In this document: positions 16,086 through 25,524 of the stretch, one piece after another | How the letters are laid out: each line of letters opens with the position of its first letter | Position numbering within the stretch: position 1 is the first letter of the stretch | NCBI GenBank assembly: GCA_963204915.1 | Contig: CAUJHS010000113.1 | Span: forward strand, 1 to 64,000 | DNA: 64,000 nt | From: Planctomycetota bacterium | GTDB taxonomy: Bacteria; Planctomycetota; Planctomycetia; Pirellulales; Pirellulaceae | Reading direction: 5' to 3' | Notes under the pieces: generated by a model | The model's input: only the letters and a program-made list of their open reading frames with translations | The model's database searches: none | Told to the model about the DNA's origin: nothing | Position numbers and translations under genes: made by a program

Positions 16086-17465
16086 TTACTGTGCCGCTTG
16101 CACACCGACCTGTGGCGCCAAAATTCGCAGATTGGTCGAAAGATGCAGCGACGGTGAGTCGCCGTTCTCGTAGACCGCTTCCGCAAAGAGCGCGGTAAAC
16201 CCTTCCTCTGGAAACGGCAATTCGCAAATGAATCCCTCGCCGTTTGACTTCGCTGGCTGGGAGCTCCATGAAGCGTTACGGAAATCCCGCGTTGCCGCTG
16301 ACGCCACCCAAGCCTGAACTTCACGCGGCTTTTGATCCGACGACACATGTAGTCGCAAACGATCGTCACCGTTCTCGAATTTCCAGCTAAGTTTTGGCAA
16401 CGGTTTACCGCCCGCAGCCTGCTCATGCAATGCCGTGAGCGCGCCAATAATACGTGGGTAATCTTTCAAGCCATGACCATTGTTAGGGATGTACAACAGA
16501 TGCTTCTGACCTTCGAGTTTGTCCCAGTACAAATTGGCCGCATCCAACGGCCAATATCGATCATTCGTCCCAAAGAGCAATAATTTTGGCTGGGTTAACA
16601 ACTCGCGATAGGCGTAAGGATCTACGATTTGCACCAAGTTCTTGCCTTCTTCGGACGAGAGTTGTTTTTGCAGTCCACGTTGCGTGTAGTCGCCAATCTC
16701 GTCCGAGTATTCACCCCAAGTCGCCACTTGGTGTTTCATTTGAGCGCTCATGTTGAGCATATCAATCACCATCGGCGCGATCGCCGTTGCGCGGCGGTCA
16801 ATGGCGCCCGTGAGCCAAGTGGTCCAACCACGTTTTGATGCTCCCGTTACGGTGAACGTCTTCAAATCCATGGACCAATGCGTTTTTGCATATTCTTGGG
16901 TCGCATCCATTCCGCGAACGGCGCTTTTCACCATGGGCAACAGCAGGGGCCAATCCCCCTCGCCGGTGCGAAGGAATTGTTCGAAGGTATAGGCAATCGC
17001 GGCGTCCTCGTGCTTGCCATCCAAGATCGGTTGGTGCGGCACATGCAATAACAAGGCAACGGGCGACTTCAATTGTTCTGCGATTGCGGCAAAGAGTTGC
17101 GCTTCACGCGGGAGTTGTTGTTCGTGATTCGGATCGTCGAGTTCAGCCCGCCAGCTACCGCCCGTGATAAACAGCATCGCATGGCGAGCCTCGTCAGTAG
17201 CAGTTGACGGCTTGAGCAGGAACAGCTGGTGTTTCCAAGCAATTCCTCGCCATTCCTGGGAGACGAGGCGCAACTCGACAAACTCCGTTGCGCCGAGTCG
17301 GCCTTGGCGGTGTTCCTTCCAGTGGTAGGCGGGGTCTTCCTTGGCCACGTATTCCGTCAAATGGCCAGGAATGTTCCGTAACGAGACGGCGACTTCCTCA
17401 GCACGGCCATAAGAGCACAACAGTAACACGCCCACAACAATCGCCGGCAGCCAAAATGGTCTCAC
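16086..17465 (-). CDS. PhoPQ-activated pathogenicity-related-like secreted alpha/beta hydrolase
   Basis: A 459-residue protein with a clear export signal (MRPFWLPAIVVGVLLLCSYG, cleavage near AEE). It fits the PhoPQ-regulated protein family (PqaA-like): AMLFITGGSW early, LLLHVPHQPILDGKHEDAAI, then TVTGASKRGWTTWLTG around residue 220 carrying the presumed nucleophile serine in GxSKRGW, TNDRYWPLDAAN for the acidic residue and NNGHGLKDY for the histidine. Family members are predicted alpha/beta hydrolases or peptidases acting outside the cytoplasm; their substrates are mostly unknown. Planctomycetes often carry several copies. It lies 66 bases downstream of the DUF1080 gene on the same strand and may be expressed with it. 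The family call is firm; the reaction is undefined. Confidence 0.88.
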   Translation of the reverse strand: MRPFWLPAIVVGVLLLCSYGRAEEVAVSLRNIPGHLTEYVAKEDPAYHWKEHRQGRLGATEFVELRLVSQEWRGIAWKHQLFLLKPSTATDEARHAMLFITGGSWRAELDDPNHEQQLPREAQLFAAIAEQLKSPVALLLHVPHQPILDGKHEDAAIAYTFEQFLRTGEGDWPLLLPMVKSAVRGMDATQEYAKTHWSMDLKTFTVTGASKRGWTTWLTGAIDRRATAIAPMVIDMLNMSAQMKHQVATWGEYSDEIGDYTQRGLQKQLSSEEGKNLVQIVDPYAYRELLTQPKLLLFGTNDRYWPLDAANLYWDKLEGQKHLLYIPNNGHGLKDYPRIIGALTALHEQAAGGKPLPKLSWKFENGDDRLRLHVSSDQKPREVQAWVASAATRDFRNASWSSQPAKSNGEGFICELPFPEEGFTALFAEAVYENGDSPSLHLSTNLRILAPQVGVQAAQ

Positions 17466-17531
17466 GAAATCCTCCCTCGCAGTGAATTGATAGAAAACGT
17501 CATCGATCGCAAAGGCCGTGACGAACCCAAA

Positions 17532-18359
17532 TTACTCGTTGTTTGGTTCGTCGGTCATATCAGTAGGCGTCGCTTCCCCTGGCGTTGCATCATCGGGCTG
17601 TTTTCCCACCAACGGATGAATATTCTCGCGCACCCAAATATTCCTGAAACGCACACGATTTCCGTGAAATTGGAGCGAAAATGGTTCTTTCTCGGCATGT
17701 CGCGTGTACTTGGGCGCTTCGATATAAGACGTCGAACCCTGTAGTTCATAGTGATTGTGAATCACGACGCCATTGTGTAGCACCGTAACATAAGCGGGCT
17801 TCGCCAAGCCGCCCCCTTCATCGAAACGTGGCGCAGTAAAAATAATGTCATACGACTGCCACTCGCCAGGTTTGCGCGAGGCGTTGACCATCGGGGGTTG
17901 CTGCTTGTAGATGGATCCGCATTGCCCATCGACGTAAGTTTCATTTTCGTACGAATCGAGGATTTGCAGTTCGTAACGTCCCATCAGGTAGACGCCGCTG
18001 TTTCCGCGACCTTGGCCTTGGCCCTCCACTTTCTCGGGCGTGGCGAACTCCAAGTGAAGTTGACAGTCGCCAAACGACTGCTTGCTGCGAATGCCATTGT
18101 TTCGAGCAACTGCGTAACCGTCCTTGATCTCCCACTGATCGCCGCCTTCAAATTCCGATAAATTGGTTCCGTCGAAAAGCACAATCGCGTCTGCGGGAGC
18201 GCCGCCCTGAGACCCGGCATCGACAATTGGCGGCGTCGGCCATTCGATTCCGCTTTTCCATTCATCCACCCATGCGAAAGTCGCCGCCGACGCCAGCAAC
18301 ACCGTGCTGATGGGGGCGAACACCCTTGAAAATCGGTACGTTTTTGCAAAAGAATTCAT
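17532..18359 (-). CDS. Secreted DUF1080 (3-keto-disaccharide hydrolase-like) protein
   Basis: A 275-residue protein with an N-terminal signal-like segment ([20 protein letters not shown]). The body is a DUF1080 domain, a concanavalin-like beta sandwich: [20 protein letters not shown], then [29 protein letters not shown] and [20 protein letters not shown] are the standard motifs in order, followed by [18 protein letters not shown]. Members act on 3-keto sugars in the periplasm or bind glycans; the annotation as a hydrolase is family knowledge. An acidic tail follows the domain. The Gfo/Idh/MocA oxidoreductase immediately upstream (89 bases) is a frequent partner, since such enzymes oxidise sugar C3 hydroxyls, so a shared role in sugar breakdown is plausible. 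Confidence 0.88.
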   Translation of the reverse strand: MNSFAKTYRFSRVFAPISTVLLASAATFAWVDEWKSGIEWPTPPIVDAGSQGGAPADAIVLFDGTNLSEFEGGDQWEIKDGYAVARNNGIRSKQSFGDCQLHLEFATPEKVEGQGQGRGNSGVYLMGRYELQILDSYENETYVDGQCGSIYKQQPPMVNASRKPGEWQSYDIIFTAPRFDEGGGLAKPAYVTVLHNGVVIHNHYELQGSTSYIEAPKYTRHAEKEPFSLQFHGNRVRFRNIWVRENIHPLVGKQPDDATPGEATPTDMTDEPNNE

Positions 18360-18448
18360 GGTGTTGGACCTGTTTCACAATCGGCGTGGGAAATCGCAAC
18401 GTGGCAGTTCGGTTGGATGACGAAGACGCTGGGGGCGACGCGCTTCGG

Positions 18449-19468
18449 CTATTTTCCATCGAGCTCCGCCAAGCGCTTGGTGGCTTTATCGCGCGCCATC
18501 GACATGACTTCGTCTAATCTGACTGGCGCGCCGTCACGGCGCTTACTCTCGTCGGCCGCTTCCATAAAGGCGTAGATCTCCAACGTTTCTTCAGCGCTTA
18601 CTGGGGGTTGCTTCGAGCGGAAAAACTTTACAATCTCGACCACAAGCGGTCGGTAACCGCCATAGGGGCCGACAGGCTGGATCCCTTGCTCTCCGAAAAC
18701 GGTTCCACCATAGCCCGAAGCGCCTTGACGAATACCGCGAAAAACGCCAATACGGCCATCTTTCCACGTCCCGGCGACGACATCAAAATCGGGCGAGTTT
18801 GAACGGACCACGGACTCGCATCCCCCGCCCATTACGGTAAACAATGTTTCAACGCCATGAATTCCGTACCAGAAAAGATCGGGATGCGTTGTTTCCAAAG
18901 AGCAAGGGCTATACACATCCGCTCCCAGAACGCGACCGGCGCTGCCTCCACGCAACGCTTGAGCGCCCTCGGCGTAGCGAAGCGATGACGAGCTAAACAT
19001 CGGCGTGTCGTATTTCTTCGCCGCTTCATAAATTGCGATCGCGTCGGCCAGAGAACCTGCGACAGGTTTATCGATGAATACTGGTTTCTGCGATCGAAAG
19101 ACCGCCAAAGCTTGTTCCAAATGCGGACGTCCGTCATTCGTTTCCAAAAGGACGACATCAACTCGTTTTAACAACTCCTCGATCGATTCAACGATCTCGA
19201 CGCCTAGCCCGCGCACTTGCTGCGTGTATTCGGGAACGCGTCTGACGCTCGACTCAATATCAGGGCTGCCCTTGGGATAGGCCGCGACAACACGGCAATT
19301 TGCAAGCTCCGATGGGGCCGCCGAATCATTAAGTAGTTTGGTAAACGCCACGGCATGCGAGGTATCCAGTCCGATTATCCCAACCTTTAGGGATCCAGGG
19401 GCGCCTTGCGCTAACGCCAAAAATGGCGTCAGTGCGAACACCATGCAAACGACAAATCGAGTGATCAT
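18449..19468 (-). CDS. Exported Gfo/Idh/MocA family oxidoreductase
   Basis: A 339-residue protein. ATG 19468 is preferred because it opens a signal peptide (VVCMVFALTPFLALAQG) directly before the Rossmann strand SLKVGIIGLDTSHAVAFTKL; the frame extends to 19591 but that extension is not needed. The nucleotide-site glycines are GIIGLD rather than a full GxGxxG, as in the planctomycete secreted subgroup. VVLLETNDGRPHLEQ and VFIDKPVAGSLADAIAIYE supply the EKP-like lysine motif (here DKP) of the family. GVETLFTVMGGG lies in the C-terminal substrate domain. Such enzymes interconvert sugar hydroxyls and ketones with tightly bound NAD(P). It is upstream of the DUF1080 and PhoPQ-type genes on the same strand. 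The substrate is unknown. Confidence 0.85.
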   Translation of the reverse strand: MITRFVVCMVFALTPFLALAQGAPGSLKVGIIGLDTSHAVAFTKLLNDSAAPSELANCRVVAAYPKGSPDIESSVRRVPEYTQQVRGLGVEIVESIEELLKRVDVVLLETNDGRPHLEQALAVFRSQKPVFIDKPVAGSLADAIAIYEAAKKYDTPMFSSSSLRYAEGAQALRGGSAGRVLGADVYSPCSLETTHPDLFWYGIHGVETLFTVMGGGCESVVRSNSPDFDVVAGTWKDGRIGVFRGIRQGASGYGGTVFGEQGIQPVGPYGGYRPLVVEIVKFFRSKQPPVSAEETLEIYAFMEAADESKRRDGAPVRLDEVMSMARDKATKRLAELDGK

Positions 19469-19608
19469 TATGCAAACTCTCGCGCTAATTAACTTCATTA
19501 CAGGCAGCCGATCGAAGGTCATGCTCCAGCAAGTCGGTATCGACGAGTCGGACCGAAAGGCAATGGTAACCGGCCGGTTGCCCAATAGCAATCAACCTCC
19601 ACCCTGAC

Positions 19609-20040
19609 TCATCCCCAGTTCGGCGCAGCGCGGGCGAGAGTTCGAGCGACGGTAATTAGGGCGGCGCGGGGCACGATTTCGATCTCGTCCAGCATGCGAC
19701 CGATGGTGAACGCGCGGCATTCGCGGAGCCGCGGATTGGGGCACTGCGTGTTCGACAGGGCCGAGCCACTGCGGCAGCCCTCGCCGTCGCGGCAGAACTC
19801 CTCAGTGCGCCAGTCATACTCCGTCCTAAGTTAAGACTTGTCATAAAGACGGCGCAGGACGCGGGGAGCGACGGAGTGGGAAATGGTTTTGGAAGTGATC
19901 AATTCCGCCGGGTAGGGTCGCGGCCAGCAACGTGGCGCGTATCGCAGATGGCAGAGACGAAGCAGTTCGTCCACATCGACGTTCCCTGTCCACCAGCCGC
20001 TTAACGCCTTGGATATGCGCGCGACGAATCGGCCCGGAAT
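19609..20040 (-). pseudogene. Unrecognised gene remnant with a cysteine-rich C-terminal segment
   Basis: On the minus strand one frame is protein-like from 20040 to the stop at 19609-19611, broken by a TAA at 19831-19833. The first part includes NVDVDELLRLCHLRYAPRCW and ITSKTISHSVAPRVLRRLYD. After the stop the same frame continues TEYDWRTEEFCRDGEGCRSG, then LSNTQCPNPRLRECRAFTIG and LDEIEIVPRAALITVARTLA. The spacing of cysteines (FC, GC, QC, EC) suggests a metal or disulfide site. I do not recognise the family, and no start codon or upstream domain is visible, so this may be the surviving end of a longer gene. The remaining bases up to the sulfatase start at 20526 show nothing convincing. It is low confidence as a gene, but better than chance as a remnant. 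Confidence 0.35.
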
Positions 20041-20525
20041 TCAGGGGTTCAAGGGGGAGCAAGCGAATAGGATTTTGGCGCCGACTGCGCCACGAGGCGA
20101 TGGCCCTGTTCATCGGTGGAGCGGCAAGAGCCCTTTCCGAGGATTCGCCACTCTGAAGCCGCATAGCGGTTCTTTCTGCGCCATCCGATGCATTGCGCCA
20201 AGCGGCCAGCTACAATCGCCCTATTGTTCGTTCGATTCGACGACGTCCGTGGAGCGTGTAATTCGGCCGATTTGTGTTGAGGCGTTCGATCACGTGGTCG
20301 TCTTCGCCCCTCGGCGTCCCGACCGTATCCTGCCTGGTCTCGAAACTGTTTACAGTATGCGTATAGAAAAACGCCGTCCCCATATCCATCGATGGACCAC
20401 GCGACTCTTTCCCGAGCCACCGCCACGACCGCAGAGCAGAAACATCGCATTTCCGTTGCCGTGAAATATCACGATATCAGTCCTCTCCACCTGTCCGCTC
20501 GTTAGCCTGCCCGCCGTGATTCGTC

Positions 20526-22328
20526 ATGAGAACAACAACCACCTTGCTGGCCGCACTTCTCGCCCTTGGCTCCGCCGCGGCGTCCGCCGCACCGCCCAAT
20601 CTGGTCATCTTCCTTGCAGATGACGCGGGCTGGGGCGACTATGGTCACTCGGGCAACCAGATGGTCGCGACGGCAAACATAGACTCCATCGCCCAACGAG
20701 GCGTGTCGCTCGACCGCTTCTTCGTGCAGCCGGTCTGTGCGCCGACCCGCGCGGAGTTTCTGACCGGACGTTATCACCCGCGCGGCGGCGTGCGCGGCGT
20801 ATCTACCGGCCAGGAACGGCTCGATCTCACCGAGAAAACCTTCGCAGAGGCTTTTCAGGCCGCTGGCTATGCTACGGGCTGCTTCGGCAAATGGCACAAT
20901 GGCAGCCAGTGGCCGTATCACCCGATGGCGCGAGGCTTCGACGAGTATTTCGGCCACACTTCCGGGCACTGGGGCGAATATTTTGACGCGCCGCTGGAGG
21001 AAAACGGCCGCATGGTCCGCACGCGCGGCTACATTGTGGATGTCTGCACGGATCGCGCGCTCCGTTTTATCGATCGGAACAAGGACCAACCCTTTGTCTG
21101 CTACATTCCGTTCACCACGCCACACTCGCCCTGGGCGGCGCCCGAGTCGGACTGGCGGCGCTTTCAAGACAAGCCGCTCACGCAAACCGCCACCGACCCA
21201 ACGAAGGAAACGGCTGACGAAACTCGCTGCGCTCTTGCAATGATTGAGAATCAGGACATGAACGTGGGTCGTGTGCTGTCGCGGCTTCAACAGTACGGCC
21301 TTGAGGACAACACGATCGTCGTCTATTTCTCCGACAACGGCCCTAACTCGCTGCGCTGGACCGGCGGTATGAAGGGAAAGAAAGGCAGCACCGACGAAGG
21401 CGGTGTGCGCTCGGTCTGTTATATCTGCTGGCCGGCGAAACTCCCCGCCGGTCACATTGTCACGCAGATCACCGGCGCGATTGACCTGCTCCCCACGCTC
21501 ACTTCCCTGGCCGGTGTGAAGCGCGTCGGCGACCAACCGCTCGACGGCCGCGACCTCACCCCGCTGCTAATGAAGCAGAGCGCCGAATGGCCCGAGCGCA
21601 TGATCTTCTCCACCTGGGCGACGAACGCCAGCGTCCGCACGCAAACACACCGCCTCGACTCTGCGGGGCGGCTGTTCGATATGATCGCTGATCCAGGCCA
21701 GACCACGCCCGTCAACGACAAAGAGCCCGAACTGGCCGCGGAACTCACCCGCGCACTCCAGGCCTGGCGGCAGGAAATGTATGGTGCCGCGGCCACACCG
21801 TCGCAAACGAAGCGTGGTGGGAAGAAAGCCGACGCAAACGCCGTCGATCCGCGTCCCATCCCGGTCGGTTACCGCGAGTTTCCCATCACCATGCTTCCTG
21901 CCCGCGATGGCGAGCCGCGTGGCGGAGTACAGCGCAGCAGCGGCGCGCCGAACTGCTCCTATTTCGTCAACTGGACCAGCAAAGCTGACCGAATGGTCTG
22001 GCTGCTCGATGTTCACACCGCCGGGACGTATTCCGTCTCCATCGACTACACCTGCAAGCTGCCTGACGCCGGCTCCACCATTGAGTTGAGTTTCCACGAC
22101 GCCAAACTCCGAGGCCAAGTCCGCCCCGGCTGGGATCCGCCGCTTTACACCAATCAAGACACGCTTCCTCGCCCACATGGGGAGAGCCAGATGAAAGAGT
22201 TTCGCACGCTTGAACTCGGCCAAATTACGCTGCCTGCCGGCCAAGGGCAGCTCACCCTACGCGCTACGGACATTCCTGGCGCAACCGTCATGGACGTGCG
22301 CCGCGTTACGCTTACGTTACAACGTTAA
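20526..22328 (+). CDS. Secreted type I sulfatase with C-terminal accessory domain
   Basis: A 600-residue protein with a signal peptide (MRTTTTLLAALLALGSAAAS, cleavage near APP). The sulfatase fold starts at NLVIFLADDAGWGDYG, where the paired aspartates bind calcium. The active-site motif VCAPTRAEFLTGRY has C71, the residue converted to formylglycine, in the CxPxR pattern. GKWHNG, TPHSPW and VVYFSDNGPNSLRW complete the metal and sulfate site. After about residue 440 a separate beta-rich domain follows (YFVNWTSKADRMVWLLDVHT, STIELSFHDAKLRGQ), resembling a carbohydrate-binding module. It would release sulfate from sulfated polysaccharides in the periplasm or outside. A second sulfatase follows 249 bases later. 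No sulfatase-maturating enzyme is in the window. Codons are markedly C/G-ending compared with the 4-16 kb region. Confidence 0.92.
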   Translation: MRTTTTLLAALLALGSAAASAAPPNLVIFLADDAGWGDYGHSGNQMVATANIDSIAQRGVSLDRFFVQPVCAPTRAEFLTGRYHPRGGVRGVSTGQERLDLTEKTFAEAFQAAGYATGCFGKWHNGSQWPYHPMARGFDEYFGHTSGHWGEYFDAPLEENGRMVRTRGYIVDVCTDRALRFIDRNKDQPFVCYIPFTTPHSPWAAPESDWRRFQDKPLTQTATDPTKETADETRCALAMIENQDMNVGRVLSRLQQYGLEDNTIVVYFSDNGPNSLRWTGGMKGKKGSTDEGGVRSVCYICWPAKLPAGHIVTQITGAIDLLPTLTSLAGVKRVGDQPLDGRDLTPLLMKQSAEWPERMIFSTWATNASVRTQTHRLDSAGRLFDMIADPGQTTPVNDKEPELAAELTRALQAWRQEMYGAAATPSQTKRGGKKADANAVDPRPIPVGYREFPITMLPARDGEPRGGVQRSSGAPNCSYFVNWTSKADRMVWLLDVHTAGTYSVSIDYTCKLPDAGSTIELSFHDAKLRGQVRPGWDPPLYTNQDTLPRPHGESQMKEFRTLELGQITLPAGQGQLTLRATDIPGATVMDVRRVTLTLQR

Positions 22329-22577
22329 TCCCTGTGAAAACCCTCGGTGGCCTGCATGCATGTTTCATTATGATCATCGGCCGTTTGCTCAGCGGTCGTG
22401 GGGCGCCGCGCTTCCAAACCTTGCCAAAATCATCGCTAACCTCGCCGCGAGTTTTAATGAAAGGCGGCTTGTCACCCCGCGCCACATGCGGACGCAGCAA
22501 ATCGACGAGCCGGGACGCTGGAAACAAGGCTCAATCGAGGCATGCTTTCTTCAATCCACCTCACTGAGAGAACGATC

Positions 22578-24176
22578 ATGAGACACATCCTCGCGATCTT
22601 CGCGCTTTTTGGGCTCGCTTGCGGCGGAACTCGCGCCGCGGCCGACAAACCCAACATCCTGTTCATCTTCTCCGACGACCACGCGCAACACGCGATCTCC
22701 GCGTATGGGTCCAAGGTGAACCAGACGCCGCATCTTGATCGTCTCGCCCGAGACGGCGCTCGCTTCACCAACAGCTTCGTCACCAATTCCATCTGCACGC
22801 CCAGCCGAGCCACACTGCTCACAGGACAGTATTCGCATCTCAATGGCGTGCCGGTTTTCAACCGCTTCGATGGCGGCCGGGACCATGTGGCGAAGCATCT
22901 GCAAACCGGCGGCTACCACACGGGCATGATCGGCAAGTGGCATCTGGGCAGCGACCCCACCGGCTTTGACCGCTGGATTGTGCTGCCCGGTCAAGGCGCG
23001 TATTGGAACCCGCAGTTCCTGCTGCCTGGAAAGAAGAAGCTCACCATCGAAGGCCATTGCACGGACATCACCACGGATCTGGGGATCGAATGGCTGAAGA
23101 CACGGCCTAAAAACCAACCCTTCTTTCTGATGCTGCATCAAAAGGCGCCCCATCGCGCCTGGGAGCCCGCCACGCGGCATATCGAGATGTTTAAGGACAA
23201 GGTTATCCCCGAGCCTGAAACTCTCTGGGACGACTACGCCACGCGCCCGGTCGCTTTGCCCATCAATCGGCAAACTATCGCTCGTGATCTGACGCGACGC
23301 GATTTGAAGCTCACTCCTCCTGCCGACCTCAAAGGTCCCGCTCTGCAAAAATGGCTGAATGAATCGCCGATGGAGCTAGAGGTCGACGGCAAACTCCTCC
23401 GCGGCAAGGAGCTTGTGCAGTGGAAGTATCAAAAATACATGCGCGACTACCTTGGCTGCGTACAGGGCGTGGACGATGGCGTGGGTAAAGTGCTCGACTA
23501 CCTCGATGAGACGGGTTTGGCCGAGAACACCATTGTCATCTACTCCGCCGACAACGGTTGGTTTCTCGGCGATCTCGGCCTCTACGACAAGCGGTTCATG
23601 TACGAGCCCGGCTTGCACACGCCCCTCATCGTCCGTGGTCCCGGCGTCAAAAAAGGCATCGAGCCCGAGCAATTCGTCCTGAACCTTGATCTCGCCCCCA
23701 CGTTTCTGGATCTCGCGGGCCTGGCGGCGCCGGAGTCGATGCAAGGCCGCTCGGTCGCGCCGCTAATGCGCGGGGAGTCGCCCCAGGACTGGCGCACGGC
23801 AATGTATTATCGCTACTACCACGACCCTGGGCATCATAACACGGTGGCTCACCTCGGCGTGCGCACCGCCACGCACAAGCTGATCCACTACTGGAAGCAA
23901 GACGCGTATGAGATGTTTGATCTCACCGCCGACCCAAACGAGCAGCGCAATCTCCTGCATGCGCCAAGCGAGGCGCAAAAGGCGGCAATCGCGGCCAAAT
24001 TCTCGGAGTTGAAAGCCGAACTCTCCCGGTTGAAGCAGGAATACCAGGACACCGATGACCTTTACGCCAATCCCGCCACCTGGCCCGCCGGGAGCGCCGA
24101 TGGCCCCTGGGACGCCTACCAGCCCACAGGCGTCAAGACCGTCGCCGAAGCGATCCGGGCCGCGGTACAGCATTGA
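22578..24176 (+). CDS. Secreted type I sulfatase
   Basis: A 532-residue protein. ATG 22578, behind GAGAG, begins a signal peptide (MRHILAIFALFGLACGGTRA). NILFIFSDDHAQHAISAYG gives the calcium-binding aspartates and ICTPSRATLLTGQYSHLNGV carries C73, the formylglycine precursor in CxPSR. GMIGKWHLGS, LMLHQKAPHRAW, IVIYSADNGWFLGDLGLYDK and YEPGLHTPLIVRGPG are the usual downstream motifs, and the C terminus (MFDLTADPNEQRNLLH) is the typical sulfatase ending. An unusual central insertion of about 60 residues (from 240, LTRRDLKLTPPADLKGPALQ) may shape the substrate pocket; similar insertions occur in heparan-type sulfatases. It forms a tandem pair with the preceding sulfatase, though the two are different subfamilies. 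The substrate is unknown. Confidence 0.92.
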   Translation: MRHILAIFALFGLACGGTRAAADKPNILFIFSDDHAQHAISAYGSKVNQTPHLDRLARDGARFTNSFVTNSICTPSRATLLTGQYSHLNGVPVFNRFDGGRDHVAKHLQTGGYHTGMIGKWHLGSDPTGFDRWIVLPGQGAYWNPQFLLPGKKKLTIEGHCTDITTDLGIEWLKTRPKNQPFFLMLHQKAPHRAWEPATRHIEMFKDKVIPEPETLWDDYATRPVALPINRQTIARDLTRRDLKLTPPADLKGPALQKWLNESPMELEVDGKLLRGKELVQWKYQKYMRDYLGCVQGVDDGVGKVLDYLDETGLAENTIVIYSADNGWFLGDLGLYDKRFMYEPGLHTPLIVRGPGVKKGIEPEQFVLNLDLAPTFLDLAGLAAPESMQGRSVAPLMRGESPQDWRTAMYYRYYHDPGHHNTVAHLGVRTATHKLIHYWKQDAYEMFDLTADPNEQRNLLHAPSEAQKAAIAAKFSELKAELSRLKQEYQDTDDLYANPATWPAGSADGPWDAYQPTGVKTVAEAIRAAVQH

Positions 24177-24217
24177 TCGCCAACGCCCATGATCGTAGCA
24201 AGCATCCTAGCCGACCA

Positions 24218-25501
24218 TCACGCGCACACTTCGCGGATCACGCGCCCATCGCGCACCAAAGTGATGGGACGACCAGCATCGGTCTGATACTCCGTGGATG
24301 GCGGTATGCCCAGAGTATGATAAAAGGTTGCCGCCAGATCCTCGGGCGTATAGCCGACGCCGTCAGGTTCCGCGGCATGAGCGTCGGTCTGTCCGACAAC
24401 GACGCCCTGTTTCACTGGGCCTCCGGCGAGAAGCGCAAACATCGCACGCGCCCAGTGGTCCCGCCCCGCGGCCCCATTCGTCTTGGGCGTGCGTCCGAAT
24501 TCTCCTGTCACGAGAACTGATGTCGTTGTAAGCAGCCCTTTCTCTTCGAGTGTTTGCAGGAGCGCCGACAAACCTTGATCGAAACTGGGTAGTAAAGTTT
24601 GCTTTAAGGCGGTGAAGTTCCCGCTGTGGGTGTCCCAGCCATCCACCAGCACCGTAACGAAACGCGCTCCCGCTTCGATCAGTCGGCAGGCCAATAGATA
24701 ACTATGACTATGCTCGTGTGCGCCAAATCGCTCCAATATCTTCGGGGATTCCCGAGCCACGTCAAACGCGGTGCGCGTCCGAGGCGAACTGATGATCGCG
24801 TGAGCCTGCTGCGAGAAACGGTCGAGGCCGCGCACTTCGTCATCGAGCTGTTCAAAGCCGCGGAAGGCTGTGCCGAGGTCGCGCGCCAACGACTGTCGGC
24901 CTTGAAACTGCCGCAGGGTAACGCCGTCGCCAAGCGTGATCCCACGCACTTCAAACGGTCGATTCGGGCGAGGGTGTTCGCCAGTCGCGAGTGCTCCGTG
25001 TTGGACCCCCAAATAACCCGGGCCTTCGGGATCATGATCGATCGCCACATAGGCGGGCACGTCCTTTGCCGCTTTGAGTTCGCGACTGGCGACCGACCCG
25101 AATGTGGGATGCCTGAGTAGCGGGTTCGGGCGATTGCCCGTCATCACATAACGTGTTCCCAAACCATGGTCCGCCAGATTGTGGGTGATGCCGCGGATCA
25201 GCGCGTAGCGATCCGAAAGTTAGGACAATCGCGGCAAATGTTCGCAAATTTCGATTCCCGGGACGACCGTCGAAATTGGTCGAAACTCGCCACGATATTC
25301 AGACGGAGCATTCGGCTTGAGATCGAACATGTCTTGATGGGCCGGTCCTCCTTGCAGAAAGATCAAGATGCCAGAGCGTCCCGAGTCAGCGCCATTCGCA
25401 GCATGCGACAAGCGGAGGAATCGGCTCAACGAGAGGCCCATTCCGACGGCTCCCGCTTGGAGAATGGTACGGCGGTTCGGCGCAAGCGGCGAATTCGACA
25501 T
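24218..25501 (-). pseudogene. DUF1501 protein gene interrupted by an in-frame TAA
   Basis: The frame from ATG 25501 begins MSNSPLAPNRRTILQAGAVG, a TAT-like leader, and continues through ILIFLQGGPAHQDMFDLKPN, the usual N terminus of DUF1501 proteins. At 25220-25222 it meets TAA, after EICEHLPRLS. Immediately beyond, in the same frame, the expected sequence resumes (LSDRYALIRGITHNLADHGL) and runs to 24218 with VLVDGWDTHSGNF, VLVTGEFGRTPKTNG and GRDHWARAMFALLAGGPVKQ. Without the stop the protein would have 427 residues, normal for the family. One substitution (for example GAA, CAA or AAA to TAA) explains the break, so it is a recent pseudogene, an assembly error or a readthrough case. DUF1501 proteins are exported and pair with DUF1549/DUF1553 proteins, whose gene lies 23 bases upstream here. 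Confidence 0.8.
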
Positions 25502-25524
25502 GGCAACGGTCCGTGCGGATGGCG

